Position numbers and translations under genes: made by a program. 64,000 bases of DNA from positions 4,843,501-4,907,500 of the forward strand of contig OZ023187.1 of the NCBI GenBank assembly GCA_963995505.1. Direction: 5' to 3'. Positions 34,908 to 45,212 of this stretch are shown one piece after another; position 1 is the first letter of the stretch, and the number at the start of each line of letters is the position of its first letter. The stretch is from Hypericum androsaemum. Its lineage: Eukaryota > Streptophyta > Magnoliopsida > Malpighiales > Hypericaceae. Under the pieces are notes generated by a model. It had not been told where the DNA came from, searched no databases, and saw only the letters and a program-made list of their open reading frames with translations.

Positions 34908-36553
34908 CAAGTTGCCCCACGGATAGCAAGTTCCTCTTTAACTCCGGAACATGCCTCACGCTCTTCAACAACAACACCGATCTATTTGGAGTGTGGATTT
35001 TCACATCTCCTTTACCCACAACATCCAAAGCCTCATCATCGGCTAGATAGACTTTACCCAAGTTGGCCAGGGTGTACCTCTCCATCATACTCGCGTCACT
35101 ACAAGAGTGGAATGAGGCACCCGAATCCAACACCCATGCTTCCAACGGGCTTCCCACGCTCAAAAGCAAAGCTTCTCAATGGTCTTTTGTCGTGGCATTA
35201 GCCAATTTGTCATCCTTCTTCTTTGGTGCCGTGCATTGGTCTCTAAAATGACCATACTTCTCGCAATTCCAATATTGAACGGAACTCCTATCCTTCTTAG
35301 ACTCGCCATTCATGTTGAACTTGGATCTCCTCCGCTCCTTCTTCCCTCTTGACTTAGAATCAGATCTCCCCCTACTACCTGTGCTCAACGTCGCTCCCGA
35401 GGCTACACCGGATTCCTTCCTTCTAATCTCTTCACTCATTATCAAATCCCTCACCTCATCAAGCTTGAGCGTTACCTTCCCCGCAAAGGCACTCACCGCC
35501 GTGACCGTGCCACTCTAATTATCGGGAAAGAAACTAAGTAGGATTAGAGCTTTTACCTCGTCATCAAAGTTAATCTTTACCGTACTCAATTAAGAGAGCG
35601 TCATATTGAAATAATTGAGATGCTTGACTACCATCGCCCCCTCCGTCATCCTAAGGTTAAAGAGCTTCCTCATCAAATGAACCTTGTTGGCCACCGAGAG
35701 TTTCTCATACATATCAGATAACGTCTTTAGCATGTCCTTCGTGATTTTCTCCTTCACGGTGTGTAGAGCCAAATTCCTCGACAACGAAAGGCGCACTACA
35801 CTCATGGCCTTACGGTCTAGGAGCTTCCATTCCTCTTCCTTCATCTCATCCAGCTTCTTTTCACCCAAAGCCAAGTGCAAATCCTTCTCTTACAAGTAGT
35901 CTTCGACTTGCATCTTCCAATAGGCAAAATCCATGCCGTCAAACTTCTCTACCGGTGACTTCACTTCACCCATCATGGCCGCTTCCACCACGCTCTAAAC
36001 CCAAGCTCTGATACCAATTGTTGGGAACCGGAGTGGACCCAAGCAATACCCACAAGCACACAAGCGAACCACAATCACAATGAGAAGCACGAACTAGCAA
36101 GAAACCAAAGGAAAAGCACAAGAGACAAGATATTTGGTTACCCGGTTTGATCCACAATGATCTACGTCCGGGGACGTACCAAGCCAGGAGAGAGTTCACT
36201 ATGCTTTTGAGCTTCAATTGCTCTTTACAAGAAAAGGCCACACTCTGGCACCCACACTCACCTAGGGTTTTCTCTTCTTCTCTCAAGCCACACACTCTCT
36301 CTCTCTCTCTCTTCTATTCTTGTTCTTAGCTTGTTAGGGGTTACAAGTGAGTTACAATGGGTATATATAGAGCCAACAAACCTAGAAAGTAAAAGCAACA
36401 CGTAGGGGCAAACTTGTCCAAAGCTCAGGAAAAAGGGAACCAAGTCTCGCGCAGGTGGATTTTTTAATATTAAAAAAAATGAAATGAAAAAGGGAAGCGA
36501 GCGGCCGATCGAGGTGCTTGGCCGATTGCCGCTCGCGAGCGGGAAATTGGCCA
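34908..36553 (-). mobile_element. copia element, 3' truncated, fused to RLP D
   Basis: On the minus strand: LTR (36553-36019), primer-binding site TGGTATCAGAGCTTGG (36016-36001), a gag start at about 35972, gag (35880-35590 with KEEEWKLLDRKAMS), a zinc knuckle (YWNCEKYGHFRDQC, near 35270, first Cys changed to Tyr) and a protease with LDSGASFHSC (near 35125). The element ends abruptly after LLSVGQLD and runs in frame into RLP LRR codons. Gag has stops, so it is inactive. Confidence 0.88.
36019..36553 (-). repeat. 5' LTR of the RLP D copia element
   Basis: It starts at TGTTGGGAACCGG (plus strand, 36019), which is the LTR 3' edge next to the primer-binding site. A TATA motif (CTATATATACCC on the minus strand) lies near 36366. 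The outer edge, about 36553 at a GGCCA, is uncertain by tens of bases. Confidence 0.65.
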
Positions 36554-37399
36554 CTTGGCCCTTTTTTTTTTGTTCTTTACTTATTTATCTATTTAGTTCC
36601 ACTTGACATAATATTATTCGTTAAAAATAGATATTTTGGGATAATATTTTCGTGGTTATCTAAACAGACCATATCTTTAGCAAAAATTAAAAAAATTATG
36701 TAATTTGTGATTTATGTATTTGAAATTTGAAATTTTCGTATTCGTATTTTATCATTTCCGACTTTCATTTGTACTTCGAGTATTTCTATCTAATTTAGTA
36801 TTCCAAAAAATGATAGTAGATAATATGTGGATAAGAGAGAAATTAATTATTTATTTTGTGAACTGAGTTGCTACTGTGGGTAGAAAAATATGTAATTGGA
36901 TTGGATATAGATGAGAGAGAAATTAATTGTTTATTCCGTGAAGTGGATTGTTTGTGCGTAGTCTTAGAGCCCTAAGTTTGCAGCAGTAATGGTCAGGAAC
37001 AGTCCCAACCCAGTTCGGTTCAGGTCGAGAAGGGGTTTTCTTCTGCACCTGTTTGGACGGCACAACTCAGAAGATCTCCTTCTGCAACTTGACAGCTCAC
37101 AAGGCCGTAGCATTTGGTGTTGAACTGTTTCTTTGTCCGACCGATACGAATTTCGTAATGATATTTTTTACATTTTTTTTGTGTGGAATAATGTCTTTTA
37201 CATTAGTAATGTTTGAATTCAATATTTTTTTAAATGAATCCAAATTTCTTATTAATTTAAACACGATGAACTTTTAATCGGTCAATGGGTGCCTATTACC
37301 ACCTCATATTTGTTATCTAGATTTCCTTCTAAAAACAATAATTTATTATCTAGATAGGTGCTTGTTTGGCTATACTTGATCTTGAGGTCAAGTTTTAAT

Positions 37400-37690
37400 C
37401 TTGGATTTGAGTATGAAATTTCAAAGTCTCCTTTCTGTGGAAAAAAAGTCTTCCTTTTTTTTGTTTTCTATATCTTGGAATTGAGTATGAAATTTCAAAG
37501 TCTCTTTTCTGTGGAAAAAAAAGTCTTCCTTTTTTTGTTTTCTACATCTTGGATTTGAGTATGAAATTTCAAAGTCTCCTTTCTGTGGAAAAAAAAGTCT
37601 TCCTTTTTTTGTTTTCTACATCTTGGATTTGAGTATGAAATTTCAAAGTCTCCTTTCTGTGGAAAAAAAAGTCTCCCTTTTTGTTTTGTA
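37400..37690. repeat. 74-bp tandem repeat, about four copies
   Basis: GTATGAAATTTCAAAGTCTC starts at 37411, 37485, 37559 and 37633. Units are near-identical, each with a poly-A and poly-T tract. RLP E has a two-copy, longer-period version at about 42367 and 42491. Single copies lie upstream of RLP B and F. Confidence 0.92.
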
Positions 37691-38047
37691 GAAAAGAGTC
37701 TCCCTTTGTAGAATAGATACAAATTAGTAAACGTCAATAATGTTAAGACGCAAAAAAACAATAAGATTTTTTTTGTAAGTGCCTAAGATAAGTCATTTGA
37801 ACAAGCAAACACTTAGACATTTGATGATGGAGATGATGAAGATGTCTCGGAGAACGCAATCATGTTAAACACTAGTTGGGTAAACTTTTTTTTGTGTGGA
37901 ATATTAGTTGGGTGAATGTTGTTTTTTTTCAAAGGTCATATCTGACTCAAACATGGTAAATGTCTGAATATCAAGTGATATCAACTAAAAAAATAAGCTA
38001 TTTGACTCCAAATATTCTCGCATGCGAGTTAATTCGGAAGGAAAACT

Positions 38048-38513
38048 ATGATTTTAAAAAATATGGTCCGACTGGTGGTCCGACCGGTTGGACCGTGAAA
38101 CGGGCACAAGAGCGGATCATTTTTAGGCTTTTGACCTGAGTCTGTACTAACCAGACCAAATCTAGTCGGACAGGCCGATTTTGAGGTCCACCCTGACCAG
38201 TGGAACCTGGTTCGTACAAAAATGAGCAAAATTGACTTTTTTTGGTAGTTTTCGAGGAAAAAAGTTGATTTGACAAGTTTATAAATAAATAAATAAATAA
38301 AGTAGATTTATAGAGTGGAGAGATAAAAAAATTAAGTCTACTTTTTTAAATAGAAAATAAGTATATTTTAACCTACATATATATATGTATATATATTATA
38401 TAAAATATTTAAAAATAAAAAATATTTTTTGTCTGATCGGTGGTCCGACCGGCCGACCCCAAAAATGGTAGGAATTCCGGGTCGTAGCTCCGAGCCGGGT
38501 TTTAAAACCACGA
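38048..38513. mobile_element. 466-bp hAT-like element in the RLP D 5' flank
   Basis: It is flanked by GGAAAACT at 38040-38047 and 38514-38521. RLP B and E flanks (17981 and 42860) carry the single-copy site GGAAAACTGATC. The ends share TTTTAAAA near each terminus. GGTCCGACCGG words are common, as in the nested element at 19211. Confidence 0.85.
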
Positions 38514-38640
38514 GGAAAACTGATCCTTCGTTGGAAAATGATGGTTTATATGCAAATGGTTTAAGCCTATACATCGTTTGATTAAAAAATAACAGATTTT
38601 TTAAAGAATAACAGATTTTTAAAAGAGAAAAAACAACACA

Positions 38641-39075
38641 TTCAAGAACTCGACGAGAACAGAATTACGCCTTAAAAAGATTAATAGATGTCTTTTTTCG
38701 AGTTTGAACCTTGAAAAAAGCAAGTGAAAGAAGAAGGAAATGCAAGGCTGACAATTTTTTCTGAAAGATAAATTATTAAACCGTGGTACTGTAAAAGTTT
38801 GAACTTTGTACTTGATAAATATTTACAATGTTTTGTGTCGTTCAACTACAAGTCCTTTGGCAATGCGATAATTACATTGCATTTTCGAAACCGAATAAAG
38901 CAAGACAGAGAAAAGTAGGAAATTCAGGACTGAATTACATTTGCATTTTGGAAAGTGAAGGAAGCAAGACAGAGAGAAATAGGAAATGATGGATTGACAA
39001 TTACAGTGACATGGTTTTATGTCCCGCGTCGGGTTCTTCTGCTTACTCGCTTCGGCCTGATCCTGTCGAACCTCA
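38641..39075. other. spacer and 3' flank of RLP E
   Basis: The retained terminal-tail homology of RLP E (codons matching the tail of other RLPs, out of frame) runs to about 39015. Before it is a flank with GAATAAAGCAAGACAGAG, repeated near-identically at 38895 and 38950. No gene is seen. Confidence 0.6.
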
Positions 39076-41913
39076 TCAGCTGTTCCTGTATAACCAGAAG
39101 CCAATGACCAATCCGAGAACAAGCCCGCATCCATATCCAAGCAAGATGATCTTCCAGTCCAAGGATATGCTAGAGCCTTCGTCTCCTTCTGCCTCCGGTT
39201 GAGGTGAGGCCTCAGAATCTTGGCACTTCTTTGGCAGTGGCTCCCCGCACAACTCCAAATTCCCTCCGCATGAGCTACTGCCGAATGTTTGGAACTGGTT
39301 TGCTTGTGGTATAGGATCCACCAGATGATTATGCGAGACGTTGAAGTATTCGAGGAAGGTGAGTTGTCCGAGCTGCGATGGGATCTCTCCTGAGAGGAAG
39401 TTAGCTGATAGATCCAAGGACTCCAGATTTGAGAGGTTCCCCATTTCTGGAGGGATGGGACCAGAGAGATGGTTATGAGACAAGTTGAGCACATTCAACA
39501 TCTTCATATTTCCAAGTGAAACAGGGATACCTCCCTGGAATCCATTGCTTGAAAGGTCAAGAGCTGCAACGAAATTTGGAATCACCGAGTATGTCATATG
39601 GATGCCTTTGTTTGCTAATGTCATGGAGGAACCATAGCTGGTCTTCAACTCGGAGGTTTGTGTCAGTGTTTGATTCTCATTTACGGTCAGATAAGCCAGT
39701 TGTGCTGGAGGGATGTACTTCATGCTGCTCAAGCTGAGAAATAAGTCACCAGGCAAGGTGCCAGTGAAGTTGTTGCAAGACAAATCGAGGACTCGCAGCT
39801 TGATGAACCATGACTTGTTAAAGGGGCCTCCAATTTCTCCTGAAAATTGATTGGATCGCAGGAATAGGACTTCCAAGTTTGGGAGATCTCCTGACCAATA
39901 TGGGAAATCCCCGGCAATGTAATTGCTGCTGAGATCAACAGTCTCTAACATCTGACAACCAACTAATGATGGCAGAAACCCATTAAGCTGATTAACACTT
40001 AGATCCATGAAAGTCAAGCTGGTCAGATTGGAAAGTGTTCCAGGAATATCCTTTCTCAAGAAGTTGTTTGCTAGATTCAAAAACTTCAAATATGAAAGGT
40101 TGCTTAAACATGGCGGGATTGACCCGCTCAAGTTGTTCAGTCCCAGGTCGAGGCAAACTAGAGAGAGTGAACCACAAAATGATGTTGGAATCTCTCCGGA
40201 TAAAGAGTTATTGCTAGCATCAAAGTAAGAGATGGAAGGAGGTAGGATTGGAAGTTGACCTTGGATCTTGTTATTGGAGAGGTCCACCGATTGTAGGTTA
40301 GTGAAAGATGAGAGCATGGAAGGCTGCTCAAAACCAGTGAAAAGATTATGTGCAAGATCCAAGAAGTCCAAAGTGTCCCGGCTTAGATCTCCTAACCATT
40401 TTGGTATATTTCCTGGAATGTTGTTGCCATCAAGTCCTAGGTAATACAAGTCATCTTGGTATCGCAGGAAAGACGGAATCACCTCCAAGTTGCAAAAGTT
40501 CATGGACATGATCTGGAATTTGGGAAGAAGAGATACGTTGCTGTTGCTTTCGGTGAGCTCCGTCAGGTTGCTTCCGTCCAGCTGTAATTCTTGCAGATTT
40601 CTAAGGCTGGTAAACATCTCAAATCTCAGGGTACCAGTTAACAGATTTGGCCCAAGACAAAGTTTATTAAGGTTTTCAAGTTCAAAGATGGAGTCTGGAA
40701 TTGAGCCCTGCAACTGGTTAGATCCAACATCTAGTATAACAAGTTGGGTAAGGTTTGAGAGCCATGATGGTATCGGTCCAGTTAATTTATTTTTCTGAAG
40801 ATCGAGTAACTGTAGCTGGGTCAAGTTTTGTAGGCTTGGAATTGAGCCATAGAACTTATTGTTTCCAAGATCTAATAGAACAAGTTTGGCAAGGTTTGAG
40901 AGCTTTGACGGTATATGTCCAGTTAATTGGTTGTTTGCAAGGGAGAGAGCTTTTAGCTGGGTCAAGTTGGACAGAGTTAATGGAATTTCTCCTGAAAGAT
41001 TGTTGGTTCCGATGTCTAGATATGTGAGCCCTGTAAGATCACCTAAAGAAGATGGGATTGGACCAGAAAGATCATTACTAAATAGTCTCATAAAGTTCAG
41101 GTTCTTAAGACCAGCTAGAGAACTTGGGATGGGACCTGACAAATTGTTATTGCCAAGATTCACGTGCTGGAGATTGGTAAGATTACCTAAAGATGATGGA
41201 AGTGAGCCTGAGATACCACAACCATAAAGATTAATATAGGCCAAAGAAGTCGGCTCCAAGACTCCGGGAAAGGAAGATGATAACTTGACAAGCCTTAGCT
41301 TAAGTACCACAAGGCTACTCATGTTCTTGAAAAGCCTCTTGAAATCGAACGCCTGGAGTTCGAGCCCTCCATTGGGAGATTGATCACCCGGCTCTCGACT
41401 GAGATCAAGTGTTGTCAACTTGGTCAGCGTTGTTATTTCAGAAGGAATTCGGCCAGACAACTGTGAAGATGACAGGTTCAGAAGAGTGAGCCCTTGGAAA
41501 AGGCCTATTTGAGATGGAATTGCAGATTGATTAAAATCGTTGTCTGCAAGGCTGAGACGTTGCAGGTGGACCAAGCGGAAAAGGGTGCTGCTGGAATTGA
41601 TTGAACCATAGAGATGGCTACTACTGAGATCAAGGCCGATAACATGTCCCGAGATGTCGTCGCATTCGACGCCATCCCATAAGCAGCAATCCCTCTCATC
41701 CCACGAAGTAGTCTTTGATTGAGCAGAAGGGTCTTTGGAAGAAGAGTTGTTGATAGATAGGCTCTCGCTGAACTGGATCAAAGCGGCTCTCTCATCATCC
41801 CGACACAAGTGCTTTGGACTGGACAAGGTTCCCACAGAGAACACAGAAAGTATTGCCACTAGCAGAAGGATTGCTCTGCAGACTAGGGATGTAACACTCG
41901 TGGGGAACTTCAT
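39076..41913 (-). CDS. RLP E: LRR receptor-like protein, full length, short tail
   Basis: An intronless ORF of 945 residues starts at an ATG shared with RLP B and F. Signal peptide about 1-31; N-cap 33-86 (Cys37, the Cys76-Cys77 pair, Cys84 in DCCLWDGVEC); plant-type LRRs (LxxLxLxxNxLxGxIP) to about 875, interrupted near 750-800 by a non-LRR island (around TLANKGIHMTYSV); C-cap with LCGEPLPKKC; an acidic juxtamembrane stretch; one transmembrane helix about 920-941. There is no kinase domain, as in Cf-type RLPs, which signal with SOBIR1/BAK1-class kinases at the plasma membrane. Oddly, a small deletion shifts the frame just after the helix, leaving a tail of four residues instead of about 26 in RLP F. 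The ligand is unknown; such genes often act in immunity. Confidence 0.95.
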   Translation of the reverse strand: MKFPTSVTSLVCRAILLLVAILSVFSVGTLSSPKHLCRDDERAALIQFSESLSINNSSSKDPSAQSKTTSWDERDCCLWDGVECDDISGHVIGLDLSSSHLYGSINSSSTLFRLVHLQRLSLADNDFNQSAIPSQIGLFQGLTLLNLSSSQLSGRIPSEITTLTKLTTLDLSREPGDQSPNGGLELQAFDFKRLFKNMSSLVVLKLRLVKLSSSFPGVLEPTSLAYINLYGCGISGSLPSSLGNLTNLQHVNLGNNNLSGPIPSSLAGLKNLNFMRLFSNDLSGPIPSSLGDLTGLTYLDIGTNNLSGEIPLTLSNLTQLKALSLANNQLTGHIPSKLSNLAKLVLLDLGNNKFYGSIPSLQNLTQLQLLDLQKNKLTGPIPSWLSNLTQLVILDVGSNQLQGSIPDSIFELENLNKLCLGPNLLTGTLRFEMFTSLRNLQELQLDGSNLTELTESNSNVSLLPKFQIMSMNFCNLEVIPSFLRYQDDLYYLGLDGNNIPGNIPKWLGDLSRDTLDFLDLAHNLFTGFEQPSMLSSFTNLQSVDLSNNKIQGQLPILPPSISYFDASNNSLSGEIPTSFCGSLSLVCLDLGLNNLSGSIPPCLSNLSYLKFLNLANNFLRKDIPGTLSNLTSLTFMDLSVNQLNGFLPSLVGCQMLETVDLSSNYIAGDFPYWSGDLPNLEVLFLRSNQFSGEIGGPFNKSWFIKLRVLDLSCNNFTGTLPGDLFLSLSSMKYIPPAQLAYLTVNENQTLTQTSELKTSYGSSMTLANKGIHMTYSVIPNFVAALDLSSNGFQGGIPVSLGNMKMLNVLNLSHNHLSGPIPPEMGNLSNLESLDLSANFLSGEIPSQLGQLTFLEYFNVSHNHLVDPIPQANQFQTFGSSSCGGNLELCGEPLPKKCQDSEASPQPEAEGDEGSSISLDWKIILLGYGCGLVLGLVIGFWLYRNS

Positions 41914-42983
41914 GTTTTCTCGCTTGTTTTGTGGTGATATTTACTCTGCAATCTGGTGCTCTTAAAGCCCCAAGTTTGCAGCGGTAATTGTCAGGAACAG
42001 TTCCAACCCAGTTCAGGTGCAGAAGGGGTTTTTTCCTGCACCTATTTGGATGGCAGAACTCAGAAGTGCTTCTTCTGCAACTTTACAGCTCACAAGGCCG
42101 TAGCATTTGGTGTTGAGTTATTTCTCTGTCCGACCCTAATTAGGATACTCTTATTATGGTGCCTTTTACATTCGTAATGTTTGAATTCAATATCTCTTTA
42201 AGTGAATCCAAAATCTGTTACTAATTTGACCACGATGAACTTTTAATCAGTCAATAGGTGCTTATTACCACCTCATATTCGTTATCTAGATTTCCTTCTA
42301 AAAACAATAATTTGTTATCTAGATAGGTGCTAATTAGGCTATTATTCTTGGATAGGACAGTCTTGAGTATGAAATTTCAAAGTCTCCTTTCCGTGGAAAA
42401 AAAGTTTCTCTTTTTTGTTTTGTAGAAAAAAGAGTCTCTCTTTGTTTTTTCTGAAGTCAAGTCTTTTCCTTGGAAAGGACACAGTCTTGAGTCTGAAATT
42501 TCAAAGTCTCCTTTCCGTGGAAAAAGAAGTTTCTCTTTTTTGTTTTGTAGAAAAAAGAGTCTCCCGTTGTTGAATAGATACAAATTAGTAAAGTCAATAA
42601 TCTTAAGACGTAAAAAAATATAAGATTTTTTTTATAAGTGCCTAAGATAAGTCATTTGAACAAGCAAACACTTAGACAATTGGTTATGAAGATGATTAAG
42701 ATGTCTCGAAGAACACAATCATGTTAAATATTAGATAGGTGAATATTGTTACCTTTCAAAGATCATACCTATCTCAAACATGGTAAATGTCTGAATACCA
42801 AATGATATAAAAAAAATTATTTGACTCCAAATATTCTCACATGCGAGTTAATTCAGAAGGAAAACTGATCCTTCGTTGGAAAATGATGGTTGATATGCAA
42901 ATGGTTAAGCCAATATACATCGTTTGCTTAAAAAATAACAGATTTTTTAAAGAATAACAGACTGTTAGAAGAGCAAAAACAAC
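41914..42983. promoter_or_regulatory. upstream region of RLP E
   Basis: The sequence just before the ATG is the same leader as in RLP B and F. Further out it carries GGCAGAACTCAGAAGTGCTTC and the two-copy AAATTTCAAAGTCTCC repeat. The promoter is probably here, but no core element is assigned. Confidence 0.45.
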
Positions 42984-42988
42984 ACATT

Positions 42989-43251
42989 TGTAATGTGATA
43001 ATGGGCTAGTCATTAGATCGTATTGGGCTTATGAAAAATAAGGTTCATCGGGTGAAATGAGGCCTTGGTATAAATAGAAGTATGGGAGGAACTATTAGAC
43101 TATTATAGACAATTATAATCAAGAAACATACGTTTCTACCTCTGTCTCTTTCTATCTTTTTTTTGGAGTATATCTCTATCTTCTTTTCTTTTTCCCTTCT
43201 ATTCTTGTTCTTCCTTGGCTTAACCGCCATTGTTGAGCTCCATTCATCACA
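42989..43251. repeat. solo LTR, 263 bp
   Basis: The segment begins TGTAATGTGATAATGGG, ends CATTCATCACA and is flanked by ACATT at 42984-42988 and 43252-43256. The empty site (AACAACACATTCAAGAACTC) survives in the RLP D flank at 38632. It has a TATA box (TATAAATAG, 43069-43077). No internal sequence is present, so it is a solo LTR or a very short terminal-repeat element. Confidence 0.9.
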
Positions 43252-43467
43252 ACATTCAAGAACTCGACAAGAATATTAATTAGAACCAATATAAGAACCA
43301 ACAGAATTACGCCTTAAAAAGACTAATAGATGTCTTTTTTCAAGTTTTTCAGCTCATTACGTTGAATTCTTTGAAGCAAATAAAAGATTCAAGCCGGCTC
43401 GAATGTCTTCTTTCTTGTAATTTCTAAACTATTACAAATTTTACAATGACACGTTAAGATTAAATTT

Positions 43468-44794
43468 GGGCAAATTATCCCCTAGTCCTTGGTGTTTGGT
43501 CATCCTCCCCTTCGGCTCCCTGCATTTTAAAAACTGATTTTACCGTCCCCCATATTTGATTTTATCAATTCTCGAGTCCCTGGCGCACGTTAGCAGTTTT
43601 TTTTTCATTTTTGGTCATATAAATGACTATTATACCCCTTTGGTCATCTTCTCAGGTGAACCCTACCTTTCGGTCATCTTCTCCGATGACTCCGGCGAAC
43701 TTTCCGGCGACCACCAATAATCAAACAAATGTACCAAAAACCCTAACTAAGTGATCTTCATCGGCGTACACAAGAAAGCAACAGGGGACCCGATCCAAAA
43801 GCTTGACTAGGCATTTTCCCGACATTTGCTCTTCGTACATAATAGTATCACCCACAAATTAATGAAAAATAGAAGCTGCTGTTACTAGGGACCCGATCCA
43901 AAAGCTTGAAATCTCTAAGGTAAAAGAAAATAATTAAAAAGTTGAAGCGACAGTGAGGGGGATGGCGGATCCGATCTCGACCTGATCGGCGGCGGAGCTG
44001 CTCTCTGATCCGATGGGAGACACGCCGCCGTGGTTCAAGCCCAGCGTGTTCCTCTCGCCGGACTTCGATCCCGAGGCCTACATCTCAGAGCTTCGGACAT
44101 TCGTGCCATTCCCGACGCTCTGGTAGGAGCTTCAGTCGCACCTTGCGTCCCTCAACCTTGAGCTCGTCGACCTCATCAACCGCCCCTCTCCTAGTGTCTC
44201 CGGCGAACCGAAATGGAATCTGGGTCGAGTGAATTGAATTGAATCTTGGTCGCTGGGAACGACATTTGGGGATTTCTCGGTGGAATTCGATGGAAATCGA
44301 ACGAAGAGGATTGCAAATTGGGATTTCTTCAATAACCCCATCGATGGAAACGACATGGCAGGGATTCAAGGATTGCAAATTGGGGATTTTCTATTTTAGG
44401 GTTTATCCAAGGATTGAAATTTGGGGATTTCCATAATTGTGAGCTTCATTGTTGATATGGGTGCTCAATCTATTAACTTTGTTGATACGAGCTTCATTTT
44501 ATTGGCCGGAAAAGTTCGCCGGAAAAAATTTGGTGGTCGCTGAAAAGTTTGCCAGAAATTTGGTGGTCGCTGGAGTTCGCCGGAGAAGATGACCGGAATA
44601 TTGGGTTCGTCTGAGAAGATGACCACAGGAGTATAATAGTCATTTCTTTGACCAAAAATGAAAAAAAAGCCATGACGTCATCTAGGGACCCGAGAGTTGA
44701 TAAAATCAAACACGGGATGGTAAAATCAGTTTTTAAAATACAGGGATCCGAGGGGAGGATGACCAAACACTAGGGACTAGGAGGTAATTTGTTC
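43468..44794. mobile_element. Pack-MULE-like element 1, carrying a COG2-like fragment
   Basis: Long imperfect terminal inverted repeats of about 250-300 bp: the left end (CAAATTATCCCCTAGTCC) is repeated in inverse at the right end (GGACTAGGAGGTAATTTG reads as its complement pattern). Subterminal TTGGTCATCTTCTC and its complement are mirrored. The flanks ATTAAATTT (43459-43467) and GTTAAATTT (44795-44803) match at 8 of 9 bases, in the MULE size range. There is no transposase; the middle holds host-gene sequence. Confidence 0.8.
43962..44182 (+). pseudogene. COG2: captured fragment of a COG2-like gene (Golgi tethering complex)
   Basis: The frame reads MADPIST, a TGA at 43983, AAELLSDPMGDTPPWFKPSV, then FLSPDFDPEAYISELRTFVP, a TAG at 44124, and SHLASLNLELVDLINR. 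This matches the conserved N-terminus of plant COG subunit 2, a component of the complex that tethers retrograde Golgi vesicles. Similarity ends after DLINR, plausibly an exon border. Two stops and lack of the remaining several hundred residues make it a dead fragment. The gene name comes from remembered similarity. Confidence 0.7.
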
Positions 44795-45212
44795 GTTAAA
44801 TTTTGATGGTTAAATTTAATGGATAAGTTTATTTTAGTACCCTGTGATTTTACTCATTTCGCCTAGAGTACCATGTAGTTTCAAATTGGCAGTTTAGTAC
44901 CCTATGGTTGACCACCAATTATCAGGGCGGGTCCAAGGCAGCTGCCCGTCGAAATTCGCTTGAAACGTCGTCATTTTGAGACCACGTGGAAGACACATGG
45001 CGCCTGACTTTTTTTAAGTTAAAGCTGACATGGATAGTGATAAATTACCTATTCAGTCCCTAATTTGTTTATATTATTTCAAAAAAGCCCAAACTTTATC
45101 TTCAACCTCTCTCTCTCCACCGTCCTCTCCTCCATCCTCTGTTTTCTCCTCTCCTCCATCTTCCATCACCTCCAAACGATGAGAGGGGTTATTTATTTAT
45201 TCATATTCTCGT

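Larger units (their letters stand above)
36554..38640. promoter_or_regulatory. orphaned 5' flank of RLP D
   Basis: From about 36965 the sequence matches the 5' flank of RLP E (41960-43000): GTTTGCAGCAGTAATGGTCAG, ACAAGGCCGTAGCATTTGG and the ATTCTCGCATGCGAGTTAATTC region. The gene it served lost its first exon region to the copia event. It contains a 74-bp tandem repeat and a 466-bp hAT-like insertion. 36554-36960 shows no feature. Confidence 0.6.

Noticed and set aside
40755..41227. Plus-strand ORFs opposite RLP genes (also 16100-16425 and 54140-54450).
   Set aside because: Antisense shadows of the repeated LRR codons; they recur in every RLP copy at the same LRR phase.
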